Shown piece after piece: positions 47,820-59,082 of a stretch of DNA of 64,000 nt. A program made the translations under genes and the position numbers. This stretch comes from Portulaca oleracea (Eukaryota; Streptophyta; Magnoliopsida; Caryophyllales; Portulacaceae). The DNA lies in the NCBI GenBank assembly GCA_029582165.1, contig CM055889.1, positions 34,015,427-34,079,426 on the forward strand, given 5' to 3'. Below the pieces are notes generated by a model, which ran no database searches, was not told where the DNA came from, and saw nothing but the letters and a program-made list of their open reading frames with translations. Positions within the stretch are counted from its first letter, which is position 1, and each line of letters starts with the position of its first letter.

Positions 47820-48720
47820 TGATGATCTTGGATATGAATCGAAGCTGTTCTAAAGGTGGTTGGCGCTTGGAAGCGGGTCTGCGCCGATGTAGATGTGATG
47901 TTCATCGCGTTGTGAAGGCCGATGATGGCCCTTGTCGCATTGTGAAGGCGACAATGGCCCTCGTCGCGTGTGAAGGCCCGACGATGGCGCTATTGGCGCT
48001 TGGAAGGCGGGTCTGGCCGATGTAGATGTGATGTTCATCGCATTGTGAAGGCCGATGATGGCCCTTGTCGCATTGTGAAGGCGTGATGGCCTCGTCGCGC
48101 ATGTGAAGGCCCGACGATGGCGTTGTTGGCGCTTGGAAGGCGGGTCTGCGGATGTAGATGTGATGTTCATCGCATTGTGAAGGCCCGATGATGGCCCTTG
48201 TCGCATTGTGAAGGCGACAATGGCCCTCGTCGCGTGTGAAGGCCCGGCGATGGCGCTGTCACATTGTGAAGGCGATGATGGCGCCATCGCATTGTGAAGG
48301 CGATGATGGCCGCTATCGCATTGTGAAGGCCGATGCGCCCTCGTCGTATGTGAAGGCGACGATGGCGTCGTCGCGTGTGAAGGCAGACGATGGCGTCATC
48401 GCATGTGAAGGCGATGATGGCGTTGTTGATGAAGTGTCGCGTATTAGCGGCGGCGGTGATGTCATGTATTGTTAAGGCCGATGGCGGCGGTGGGAAATGT
48501 CGGCGTACTAGCCGGCGGCGGTGATGGTGTCATGTATTGTTAGGGCGATGGCGGCCCGGTGATGAAGTGTCGCGTATTAGCCCGGACGGTGATGTCATGT
48601 CGCGTATTAGCCCGGCGGTGATGTCATGTATTGTTAAGGCCGATGGCCGTTGTTGATGAAGTGTCGCGTATTAGCGGCGGTGATGGTGTCATGTATTGTT
48701 AGGGCCCGATGGCCGTTGTA
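47820..48720 (-). repeat. Complex tandem array in the Tat-like 3' region
   Basis: Built from short phrases TGTGAAGGC, GATGATGGC and TCGCATTGTGAAGG. A higher-order unit of about 134 bp begins TTGGCGCTTGGAAG at about 47858, 47993 and 48126. From about 48426 a second repeat type (GAAGTGTCGCGTATTAGC followed by GGTGATG-TCATGTATTGTTA) runs four times. GC-rich and CpG-rich relative to its surroundings. Confidence 0.88.
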
Positions 48721-49049
48721 TTTCGTGCGTTGTTCTGCAAGAAATAAAGAGAAGGCATCGGTTATTTGAAATTCAAAATGAGTCAGAGAATTTACCTGTC
48801 GGTTTGTGTCTCGAAAACGGGCTCGAGTTGAGCATAACTGCATGAGCATAAGCTTGTATTGGGCTTAAAAACAGCCTCGGTTGCTTATTTTCGACCCAGC
48901 AAACCCGTCTGGGTTTAGTCAAGTGTTGGGCTCTTCTCCTGTTTTTCGTGAGTCGGGTGAGGTGAAAAGGCCCGGCCCAGATGGAATAAAAGAAGGCCCA
49001 CACCTGTCTTTTGTCACGGCTTTTAAGTGGATTCGATCCCTTCATTGGT

Positions 49050-51634
49050 GCATAGTCCCAGTTTAGTGGCGATTCTTTGCTAAACGGGAGTCAATTGATA
49101 GTTGTCGTAGTGACTTGCCCTTCTTGAATTTTCATGGTGGACTTTGTGGACCTAGGCGGTATTCGGCCGATTTGTCCCCTTGCTTGGGCTGCATAGCCCC
49201 CAGTTTAGTGGCAGTTTGATTTAACTCTTGCTAAAACTGGGAGTCAATTGATGGTTGCTGTAGTGACTTGCTTCCTTTTTTGGATTCAAATGACCCGGCT
49301 TAATGGAAACTCGATTGAATTTTTCTAAGCGGCGTCACTCGAAAATGCGGTGCTAGAAGTCTGCACCTATCCGGCTCGGTAGCGATCTGAGATGGTAGAC
49401 TCCTCTTACTACGGTGGGACACTTACCGGATGGTGGGCGGGGTCCATAGAGTGATAACGCTAGTGGCGGTGGCGACAGTGCAGCGTGATGGCATCGAGCG
49501 ATGCGTCTGCAGGATTCTTATGCTATCCGGGATAAAGGATTTTCGATCAACACAAAGTCGAACTAACAAGCAAGCACAAAGATTAATCTGGACAAGATCA
49601 AAACTCAGTTCGAAAGAGATAGGAAGAAGTTTTCGAATCTTAAGGGAGAGAACAAGTAACTCAGACGCATAAGTCCACCAACAGTTCGAAGAATAATGCA
49701 AATATGCGCGGTTGGTTATGGACGTAAGCTAGCCAGAAAGAGCGAACCTCACACAGGAAGGAATGAACACTCAAACACTCAATTTTGAATATGTATGTGA
49801 GTTTCTCTCATGCTCAAACCAATAGAAGCAAACTACCATAAGCTTGGTAAGAACCTCGCTCTCCACTACTGGTATGCAATGCACAAGTGACAATCAAAAG
49901 GACTTTTTCGGGTTGTAACGGGGCTTAGGCTAGGGTAAGGAGCGGTAAAATTTGGGAATGAGGAGTTAAAAGCCATGCTTGGATTGATTTTTAATGAAAT
50001 CCTCTAAACTCTCCTTCTTACTTAATGTATGCAAAGCGTTTCACCTTCCATCCTAAAACATCTCAACCGAATACAACCGAGTCAAAGTTTTCTGGACTTT
50101 AAGTTGAATCTCCCTAACCGCCCTTTTATTTTTTGAAATTTTGTTTGATTTTTTTTTTTAGGTGATTAGGGAGAAGAAATTTCTATTACAACCTCGACTT
50201 TGAACAGCATAACCAAATTTGCTCAAGATATGGGACTTTCAAATTCTTCCAGACTTCATATTTTGCTCACACCAAACCAATTATTCCTTCCAAAAATGGC
50301 AGACTCTCTTCCAACCAAGCAAGGCTCAAGGGTCTTGGATATCATAGGCTAAGGCTTGTATTGTCAGGGTTCAATCATGAGAAAAGGGGTGAACAAAGGC
50401 TAGGCGGGGCAAAAAGAACGGTAAATACAATGCAGGGAAGGCTATTTGGCTATGTAGCTTAAGAAAATTGAATGCCTTAATCACTTTGTCACAGCGTGCT
50501 ATGCAAACATGTAATCTCAAGCAAGATGCAAAACAAGTTCTAGAGATGCAACTAATGGGTGAGTCGCTCAAAGGATCATGGAATTGATGAAAGTAATCAA
50601 TTCAAGTTTTAGGCAATGTGGACTCACGGGACGGGCTCAATCAACTAAGCTTAGCCCAAAGATTTGCGGCACGCACATTTATACCTTCTAAGATAGTCAA
50701 AGCGACGGATCGTCTTTTATAACTTGTCTCAAAATCAGCAGGCTTGAAGAAAAGGTTTTTGAAAACTTTTGAGATCTCATCTAGATTTTCCTAAGTGAAG
50801 CAAGTTAAGCCGGGAAAAAGATCAATTTTTAGAAAAAGGTCATGGACTTTTTTTTTAATTTTTTTTAGCCTTATGACTAAAACTGATATGATGCTCATGC
50901 AATGCAATATGCGACCTACATGATGGGAGAGTTGGTACTTATGCATTGCAATATGTGACCTACTTGATGGGAGTCGTGGTACTTATGTTATGCTATATGC
51001 GAGCTAGATGGTGGGATGATTCCCAGTTCCCAAAATAAAGTTGATTAAGTTAATTCGAACTACGGTTTGGGGCTAGCGAAGGCGCATAATTAGCTCGTGG
51101 ACGCATCGCGACCATAATCGGGCCCAAGGGAAAACTGCCCGAGTTGAGAGCCCGACAGCAGATGGGCCGAGGAAGGGAGTACAATGGCCCACGAACCCGT
51201 CTGGGTTCCTGGCTTGGAAATTGTGACAGAAGGGCCCAAAACCCGTGCAGGTTCGGCAGGGATCGGTGTAGCGAGGACGAAACCCGTCTGGGTTCCTGGT
51301 TTGGTAACAGTGCAGTATTTGAGCCCAAAAACCCGTCTGGCGGTGGTGTCTACGCATGTGATCTTCGCATTCTAACTTTGCCACGAAACACTCTCAAACT
51401 GTCGCTCTTTCTTCATCCATATTCCACATTAAACTCATGCAGGTTAAAGCCAAGTGTCTAGAGAGGCATTCTAGTTGCTTGGCCTAACGATCGATTGTTC
51501 TTTTAAGGGTTCATTGTATTTATTATCGGTATTGGCACAACTCGAGTAGCGAAATGTTCATCTTATTAAATGCGGGAATGGGTACATCAGCGGACTGCAG
51601 GTTTACCGACCAACTTAAGACTACTAGAACGACT
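49050..51634 (-). other. Tat-like interior without recognisable genes
   Basis: Where pol would be expected there are no RT, RNase H or integrase motifs in any frame I examined. A ~70-bp phrase (CCCAGTTTAGTGGC.., GGGAGTCAATTGAT.GTTG, GTAGTGACTTGC) occurs at about 49060 and 49199. A phrase with CAATATG.GACCTA..TGATGGGAG occurs at about 50907 and 50950. Confidence 0.6.
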
Positions 51635-53301
51635 CTATGACCTTTGGGACAGACTATCCTCTGCATGAGTGAATTTATTCTCTTCATAGGTGATCTCATG
51701 GTGGCCACCATCTTCTCCAATCAGCAGACTTGGATTAAAGCTCGGGTTAGAAAGCGGCGATGGTGGGTCGGCTTCTTCCTTGTGGGCCTCTTGTTGAAGA
51801 GCTTTCCAAAGGTGCCACCTCCGTGAGGTGAGTCCATTCCAAAGGTGGGCGACTCCTCTGGGTGGGATGAATGTAGCGGTCGAGGTGGCGACACGATCAT
51901 TGAAGATTTCTAACCACGCCACTTGGATACCACGAGACTTTAGGTAATGTGGTTCTCCTCGTTATTGGGTTTTCGAGGCGGGTTTGGTGGAGGAATAACA
52001 CCGTCTCGGATTAGCCCTTCGATCTTATTTTTCAAAGACCAACATACTTGTGTCGTGACCTCATTGCGATGGAAGTTGCGATATTTGTTCCCATCCCACC
52101 GGAGGCTTAACCTCGAGTTGAGTCGGCGGGGTAATTGGATGATCCTTTTTACCGGCCTTTCCAATGCCTGGCATAGGACATATCCGTGGTGGTAAGAGTC
52201 GAACCTCGAGTGTATTGCCTTCGTTGGATGGAATTAGTCTCAACGATTTTACGAGGGCTAGCGCGCTAGTGGCCTCTGTTGGAGCTAGATCCTTTCCAAC
52301 CGAATGTTGTGTCTTTGTTTTCATTGTTAGCGACTTCAATTTGAACACACAAGTCCTTTAAAGTCTCAAAGTCTTTGATGGATTGGAAACCAAAATGCCG
52401 AGTGACGCGGGATGGATTCCTTATGCGAAAGTGCTTAGTTGCATTCTAAAGGGACGGACTCGTCGATTTGGATAACATGGAGTGCCATCGCTCGTAATAA
52501 GAGAAGAACGATTCATCCTCCTTTTGTTTCAGGAAGTTAAATCATCCAGTGACCTCCTTTTCTTTGCGATGTGAAATGGCTTATGAAGGCTCTGAATAAC
52601 TCATCTGCGTTGGTCTTAACTTCTTTGGGGTAGATTTTGGTACCATACCTTGGCCTTACCTTCTAGAGTGGAAGGGAAGGCGTGGTGTAGAGACCTTCAT
52701 CTACCTTATGGAGGAGCCACCTCAAGAATTCCTCTAAGTGATGCGATGGATTTTCGGAGGGTCTAAATTTCATGTTTGGCACCTCAACCTTGTCCCTTAT
52801 TCTCGATACACAATGTTTGGGGATGGCAAAGTCCATGCAGGGGTCGGTGAAGGTCGGATCGGTTTTCATCATCCTCCTAGTGAGCATGTCAACTTTCTCT
52901 TCAAGCTTTCTGACATAAGGGTCCTCCGAAGTTTTGGAGCCCTTTGGTGTAAGTTTGGACCTGACCTCACCAGATGATTTAATTTGTAGGCCTTCAGTTT
53001 TGGTTTTGAGGCGTTGCCTTCTATCCCCGTCATCATCCTCGGCCTCAGACTCAGACTCATAATAGTTTTCCTCTTCTTCGACTTCAACACCTAGCTTTTT
53101 ATTGAGCTGCCTAATGGCCTCCAGCATGCCATTCATGGTCTGTTGGCTTTCGTTGAACCTTTTTTCCAACTTTTCATTAGTCCTATCCTCCAAATCTGAT
53201 ATGTAAAAGGCTATTGCTTCCTGTATCCTCTCATATAGCCCATCAGGTAGCTTATCACCAGAACTTTCCCCGGAAAGGTTGTTGTTAGGAGATCCCGACA
53301 T
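51635..53301 (-). pseudogene. Tat-lineage gag, degenerate
   Basis: The ATG at 53301 opens a 212-codon frame with an N-terminal coiled coil (ISDLEDRTNEKLEKRFNESQ), an acidic stretch and FRPSENPSHHLEEFLRWLLH. Just beyond its stop, one frame over, is GKAKVWYQNLP, the conserved gag block (LxGxAxxWYxxLP). Further along (52164-51940) KYRNFHRNEVTTQVCWSLKN resembles the C-x2-H-x-H..CW..LK..IE segment of Tat gag with Cys/His lost. The last piece (51922-51635) reads EIFNDRVATSTATFIPP. Gag would make virus-like particles. Numerous frameshifts and stops disable it. Confidence 0.75.
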
Positions 53302-54589
53302 GATAGATTCACTGGATTCACTGGACTGGGTTGGTGGTCTGTAGCTGGGATTGTGGACGAGCCTACCGGTGTGCGGGTCGCGGATGCGGGCTCGGAGATG
53401 GTATGCTATCTTGCCTGTATGGAAACTAATTCAGTGATCGAAAGAACTTTTTATGCTACCCACCCAATGTATGCATGACTTAGTGGACCTACATGGACCT
53501 AGGACACGGACACGATGCCTTTATCTTGGCGTGGGGCGACTCACCCACTTCGCGGGAGTGCATGTCTTAACTCTACATGGACCTAGCATGGGGACTGACA
53601 ACATTAATCGTCTATTGGGTCCTTACTCGGATCGAGTCACGATTGCTTTTGGTTTCGGGCTTAAATTCGAGTAATGCATTGATAGGGATTAGACAGGAAT
53701 GTCATAAAGGGCCGAATAGGATCATCAGCAAGCGCATTGGGCTGTCCGTGGGGTGAAGCAGTCAGGCCCGAAGAAGAAAAAGAAGGCCAGACAGTGTTCA
53801 GGAACCCGGCTGGGTTCTCTCTTCAAGAATGGGCCTAGACCGACGGTCACCAATCTGAGATGGGCGGACTTGGCGGGCGAGAAACCCGTTGGGTTCACGG
53901 TGTCTAGTCTGCTCTTGCGTGTTCCTACGCGAACTAGACGACTCGACTCATGAAAAGGTTGAATACTGGGCAGAAGACTCTTTATAACCAGACTCTTAAA
54001 CTTTTTACAAGATGAAACTACATAACATACATAGACTTGAAACTCTTTACGAAATAAAATTATACAACATATACATGGACTCGAAACTCTTTACAAACTA
54101 AAATTTTACAGCATATACAAAAATAAAACTTTACAACTTATACATGGATTCTAAAATAAAATCACATAGCATACAAATGCGGGATTAACCTAACCATGAC
54201 TCTAGGTCTTTAGGGATTTTTAGGTATAGGAGATAACGTACCGCATGTTCTCGCCCCGGTGCATTCCCCCTACGTACGTAGGAAGCGATGTGTGGGGTGT
54301 TGCTCTTCGGGATTTCAGGGAAACCCTTAGAGTGTAACACGGGGAGAGGATGAGTCAAAGGCTTGGGTATGTAAGTGCATCCCACAAGTAGTGACTGACC
54401 GCTCTCAGAGGGTAATCCTAGTTTTAGAACCTACCAACGCTTTTGTGCTCCCCAGCCATAAGGCCCAAGAGTAGCCTGGATGCAATATGCCTAAAAAAAT
54501 GATAAAAATATGAAATAAATTAATTCCTCCCTTTTTTACAAAAACACTAAAATTCAACCCTTTCAAGTTTTACCCTCTTTTAAGTTTAA
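53302..54589 (-). other. Leader between primer-binding site and gag of the Tat-like element
   Basis: No convincing ORF, although Ogre elements can carry one here. Contains two of the GAACCC-N4-GGGTTC palindromes (53812, 53881). Confidence 0.5.
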
Positions 54590-54608
54590 GTCCCCAGTGG
54601 AGTCGCCA
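54590..54608 (-). other. Primer-binding site of the Tat-like element
   Basis: Minus-strand TGGCGACTCCACTGGGGAC, 3 bp inside the LTR. From family knowledge this matches the tRNA-Arg-type site used by Tat/Ogre elements; the tRNA match itself was not checked. Confidence 0.75.
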
Positions 54609-54611
54609 ATC

Positions 54612-55804
54612 TGTAGACCCCGAAAAAATCTGCCGATCTTTTCGCGGCGCTACTCAAAAGAGGAATTCTCTTTTTTAAATTGGGAGCCGACTAGGATTGC
54701 TTACCCTTAATTAAGGTTGAACTATTAAGGATGCTTGGTTAACAAGTTAATTTACCCCGAAACTCAATTTTCTTAAAAAAGACAAAAAGAGAAAGAAAAG
54801 AAAGAAAAAAAAAAAAAGAAAAGAAGGAACCCGGCTGGGTTCAAAGAGAGAAAAACCAAAAAAAAAAAAAAAGGGAAACAAAACACCCAGGAACCCGTCT
54901 GGGTTCCAACAGGCCAAACAAGGGGAAAAAAAAGGCTAGGAACCCGTCTGGGTTCCTGCCTCTGGCTCGGGGTGAATACAAGACGGGGAAACCCGTCTGG
55001 GTTCTCTGTCACGAGAAGAAGAAATAAAAAAAGGGTTTTCGGGGAAAAAAAAAGGGTTAGAGTCGCCAGTTGAATTTCAGGATAAAACAACAAACCAATA
55101 AAAATAGACTCCGGCCTACGAACCCAAAGATGGATTCGGGGGTAAGGTTACGGATTTGACAATAAAGATCGTCAAACCCGCCCGTTCAAACGAACGGACT
55201 CTACTAGAATTAAATTAAAGCGACAGATTTGAAAAAAGGGAAGGAATTAGATAAATCTCATAATATTATCATTAATGTCATGCAAGAAATGAAAAAACAA
55301 AGAAAGTACAAAGAAAGCTAATAAGATTACGTTACAATAACACAAAAAAAAAAGCTACGCTAACCTTAAAATAAAGCACGCAATGGAGGGAGAAGAGAAG
55401 AGGAATATACTAGTGTCAATACTCCCAGTATATTCCGGTGTGTTTTTTGTGGGTGATGAATGGTGGGTATTTATAGGGGGGAATTAGGTTTAGGTTTAGG
55501 GTTTGGAGGCTAGGTTAAGCCGCGGCGCCGTGGGAATCAACAGGAAACCCAGACGGGTTCCTGGAAGGAAAACGGGCCTCGGGCCCAGGAACCCAGACGG
55601 GTTCTGTGGCGGCGAGCTCCCGCCATGAACCAGACGGGTTCTGTGAAGTTGAGCCGAGCTCGGCCCTGAAAACTGGTTCCCGGCATTTGGGCTTTGTATA
55701 TTTTTTTGGAGTTTTCGGTGGAAAGAGGCTTGCGTGCCATTTATCGGTTAACCTATTTTCTAAAACTGACACTAAAAATACTGATACAAAATTCAGCGTC
55801 TACA
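54612..55804 (-). repeat. 5' LTR of the Tat-like element
   Basis: TGTAGACCCCGAAAAAATC..GCGTCTACA on the plus strand, 1193 bp. Minus-strand transcription would start here. Carries seven GAACCC-N4-GGGTTC-type palindromes. Confidence 0.92.
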
Positions 55805-56640
55805 GGCGTGTGGCCGTTCATGTTTCGTATATGTGTTTTGGATTGTATTTGAACTACGGCGTGTGGCCGTGCATGTTTAAAGTTTGTTTTGGATTGTATT
55901 TGAACTCCGGCGTGTGGCCGTTCAAGTTTAAAGTGTCTTACGGATTATGTTTAAACTCCGGCGTGTGGCCGTGCATGTTTAAAGTTGTGTTTGGATTGTA
56001 TTTGAACTACGGCGTGTGGCCGTGCATGTTTAAAGTTTCTTTTCGATTGAATTTGAACTTCGGCGTGTGGCCGTGCATGTTTAAAGTTGTGTTGGATTGT
56101 ATTTGAACTACGGCGTGTGGCCGTGCATGTTTAAAGTTGTGTTTGGATTGTATTTGAACTACGACGTGTGGCTGTGCATGTTTAAAGTTGTGTTTGGATT
56201 GTATTTGAACTACGGCGTGTCGCCGTACATGTTTTATGCGTGTTTGGAACTTACTTGAACTCCGGCGTGTGGCCGTGCATGTTCAAAGTTGTGTTGGATT
56301 GTATTTGAACTACGGCGTTTGGCCGTACATGTTTATGCGTGTTTGGAACTTATTTGAACTCCGGCGTGTGGCCGTGCATGTTTTATGTGTATTTGGATTG
56401 TATTTGAACTACGGCGTGTGACCGTTCATGTTTAGTATATGTGTTTTGGATTGTATTTGAACTACGGCGTGTGGCCGTGCATGTTTAAAGTTTGTTTTGG
56501 ATTGTATTTGAACTCCGGCATGTGGCCATTCATGTTTAAAGTGTCTTACGGATTATGTTTGAACTCCGGCGTGTGGCCGTGCATGTTTAAAGTTGTGTTT
56601 GAATTGTATTTGAACTACGGCGTGTGGCCGTGCATGCTTG

Positions 56641-57025
56641 CAGGAAACCTTTCGCCAAAAGTGTGAGGAGCGTGGCATAATGGAGAACTCCCCGAAAGCT
56701 AGGGAGTTGTACCTTCAATTGATAGGGGGGTACAAACCCAAAGACCAAGTTGTATATGGTCTTGGGAGTGCGACCTCGTACTTCTATGATACTCCACCCC
56801 CCCCCCCCCCCCGCCCAGGGTAGTTCTTCGTCGAGGCATGCGGGCGCAACTCCGTCCACTGATGCCATTGTGCGTGATCAACTTGTTGCCCACTCATCCG
56901 CCCTCTCCCAGCTTCAAAGCCAACTAACACAAGATTTCCAACATCGACAACAAGGCGGTAGTTCTTCTTCCCCATCTCAATATCTGAACTTGTCAGGATC
57001 CCCGCAATTCCCTCCCCAACCTTGA
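56641..57025 (+). pseudogene. CACTA TNPA/Ptta-like gene, 3' exon
   Basis: After the intron acceptor at 56633-56640 the frame reads ETFRQKCEERGIMENSPKA, then YLQLIGGYKPKDQVVYGLGS, matching the PF03004 tail (..ELWxxxxGxKKKGRVYGLGS). A run of 16 C (56797-56812) follows, after which the expected Ser/Gln-rich tail (SALSQLQSQLTQDFQ) is one frame over and ends at a stop at 57023-57025. Slippage in the C run is the obvious cause of the break. Confidence 0.75.
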
Positions 57026-57252
57026 ACTTATGAACTTTTAGTTATTATATATATGTATGGATATTAGAGTATGAAACATATGTATGTATGAAACTTAGTT
57101 TATCTATGAAACATATGCATGAATGTTTAGTATTATATATGTTTAATTATGTTATGTATGTTTAATTAGGCCACGTTGCAAGCTTTCCGGAATGGTATGA
57201 TTCATGGTCATCCGATATCCGGAGTATGAGATACGAGCCCGGGAAGTAGGGC

Positions 57253-59082
57253 TGTCCGGAACAAGTTTCTGCCCAGAATTTTTATTGCCTTTTTAGCCTA
57301 AAATTTGTAAATTGGGTCTTTTATGGAGTTCTTATAAGTTTGTAGCCCTTGTGGTGTTGTCAAGATAGTTGGGATGAGTTTTCTAAGCTAATTTAAGTTA
57401 GGTTGATGTTGAGGATTATCTCCTAAAGGATTATAGGTAAATTAGCAAACCACGGGTTAATTCGGTGAAGTTTCAAGGCCCAATTAGGTATTGTTGATGA
57501 CTAAGGGTTACACTTGAGTTCTTAGCAAGTTTATGCGTTCCTCTATGTCTAAGTAACCATAAGCTCGTCCTTTCTTCATATCCAATTCACCGTTCATCGA
57601 TTCACAAATAGTTTCTAAAAATCCATAAACATGATATTGTTCTAAGTCCGCCGCCATGACATTCTTCATGTTTTCATTAATCAAGTACCTTCTTTCTAAT
57701 AAGCTTTCAAGTGCTCTAATTCTATGCTCCTTCAAGTCAATGGTTGAAATGCATCATAAGCCATGAACCTTCTCTATTGTTATTCAATTTTCACCGTGAG
57801 TTCCACTCTAAGTTTTTAAGCCGGTTATAGTTTATTCATGCATCGCTTCTGTCCGCCATTTTTCGGGCCCTTCCTTTCATTTCTAGCCTTTGGGCCAGTT
57901 GACAAAATTGTCAGGCATGATTTTCCCTTTCCGAAAAGTACTCGTTTGCAAAAATCCGAGTTTTCTAGCCCAAGTTATCGCCGAAACAGCGAATTACTAA
58001 AATCTGAAATTTTATTTCCTTTCTTACCTTTTATGAGACAAGTTTAAGTATTTAATTCTATTTTATATGATTACACGAACCTCACCGATTTCTCTACGCT
58101 TTTATTACAAATTCTTTATAGTCTCCAAGTCGCCCACGCCATCTCAAGCTCGAGGCTCGTCGCTAAAGCTTTCATCTAACCAAGGTACGCGAATTGTCCA
58201 ACTTTTCGCTCCTTTATGTTTACGGTTTATGTTAAATGTTTACGGTTTATGCTAATTTATGCTTTTATGATTATTCATGGTTTTAAGTGGTCCCATTTTA
58301 TGGATTCTATGTTTTATGTTCTAGCTAGTTACGAGAAGTGCTAGCCTTTTAGATGCTCCTGATCAGAGTGTCCTAGACTGCCGATGTCGATCGTGATGAT
58401 CACCCATTCCAAACTTAGATCGGTTTGGGCATGCGCGTGTGTGAGATGCATTGCATCGATCGTAAGGGACCCAAAACTCTTAAATTTATGTATTTACTTC
58501 TAAGTTCATGTGACATGTTCTTTCTTTATGAACTCAAGTTACTTTTACTTATGTATGAGTTTATGTTCATGTCGTTTCAAGTTAATGTTTTATCTCCCCT
58601 TTCCCGTTTTCAAAATGAATTTAAATGCTGGCACTAAAACCGTTTTCGAACGGTTTGACGTGTTGGAGGTTTACGTACTGAGTGTTTCCCCACTCACTTT
58701 GCGACTGTTTTCAATGTTTTGTTTTTAGGGGTTCGAGCTCCCAAGGCAAGGACAAGTCGGTACCAAAGTAATTCAAGGCTCTTGAGGTAGTTCTCTAAGG
58801 AAATCATCGGTTAGCAAGGGCGAGCAGGATTTTGGAAGTTGTTTTAGTATTTAAGCTATGTTTAAGTTTATATACTTTATCCAAGGGTTGTATAAGTTTT
58901 ATATGTGAAGGTTCTTAAGTTAGTAAGTTATCTTGTGGTTTTGGAAGTTTCTTTGGTGTTGTTGCCTTGTCTCTTTTGGGAGACGGCGGTAATGCCTCGA
59001 CCTAAGGTGTTCCGCTGCGCTAATCACAGGTTTGGGATTCTAAGTATAGTCTTAATCTTGTGATTAAGGTTGGGGCGTTACA
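57253..59082 (+). mobile_element. Solo LTR of a Gypsy element, without target duplication
   Basis: Starts TGTCCGGAAC and ends GGGGCGTTACA, with the 3' block GGGAGACGGCGGTAATGCC like other chromovirus LTRs here. The 5 bp before (AGGGC) and after (GCCAC) do not match. Left is CACTA sequence; right is Tekay 3' LTR starting about 781 bp into that LTR. No internal region is attached. The left edge is less certain than the right. Confidence 0.65.

Larger units (their letters stand above)
46637..55804 (-). mobile_element. Tat/Ogre-like LTR retrotransposon, gag only
   Basis: LTRs at 46637-47771 and 54612-55804 with 5-bp duplication GGCGT (46632-46636 and 55805-55809) inside a minisatellite unit. Orientation is minus: a primer-binding site TGGCGACTCCACTGGGGAC (54608-54590) lies just inside the right LTR and a polypurine tract AAAGTGGGGC (47783-47774) just inside the left LTR. 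Gag is at 53301-51635. No RT, RNase H or integrase motif was found in the 6.8 kb interior. The left third of the interior holds a complex tandem array. The primer site and gag type indicate the Tat lineage (Ogre/Retand group). Confidence 0.85.
46325..56637 (+). repeat. 51-bp minisatellite in a CACTA intron, split by a Tat-like element
   Basis: Units built on TTTGAACTACGGCGTGTGG then CCGTGCATGTTTAAAG. About 7 lie at 46325-46636 and about 17 at 55805-56637. The period is 51 bp in most units; ACGG/CCGG variants alternate irregularly. The last unit leads into an acceptor GCTTGCAG at 56633-56640. The Tat-like element (46637-55804) sits inside one unit. Because 51 is divisible by 3, open frames run through the array. 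Confidence 0.92.
39981..57252 (+). mobile_element. CACTA (EnSpm) element 2, 3' end lost
   Basis: Begins CACTACAACATG right after the integrase codon for Val (preceding 3 bp GTT), followed by dense subterminal repeats (40006-40245). It carries TNP2-type (41580-44360), DUF4216 (44573-45067) and TNPA/Ptta-like (45415-57025) coding regions in the standard CACTA order. It ends in the LTR at 57253 with no second terminus or subterminal repeats. A Tat-like element (46637-55804) is nested in an intron. All genes are damaged. Confidence 0.88.

Noticed and set aside
47850..48287. 145-codon minus-strand frame with HNAT/SQCDKGH repeats
   Set aside because: Translation of the GC-rich tandem array; overlapping frames are equally open.
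55606..56666. Frames with a 17-residue tandem repeat (GVWPCMFKV..LYLN)
   Set aside because: Product of a 51-bp minisatellite without stops, inside an intron bounded by a splice acceptor; not a protein repeat family I recognise.
57508..57735. 75-codon minus-strand frame with RALESLLERRYLI and an acidic helix
   Set aside because: Lies inside the chimeric solo LTR; no homologue recognised and no conservation evidence.
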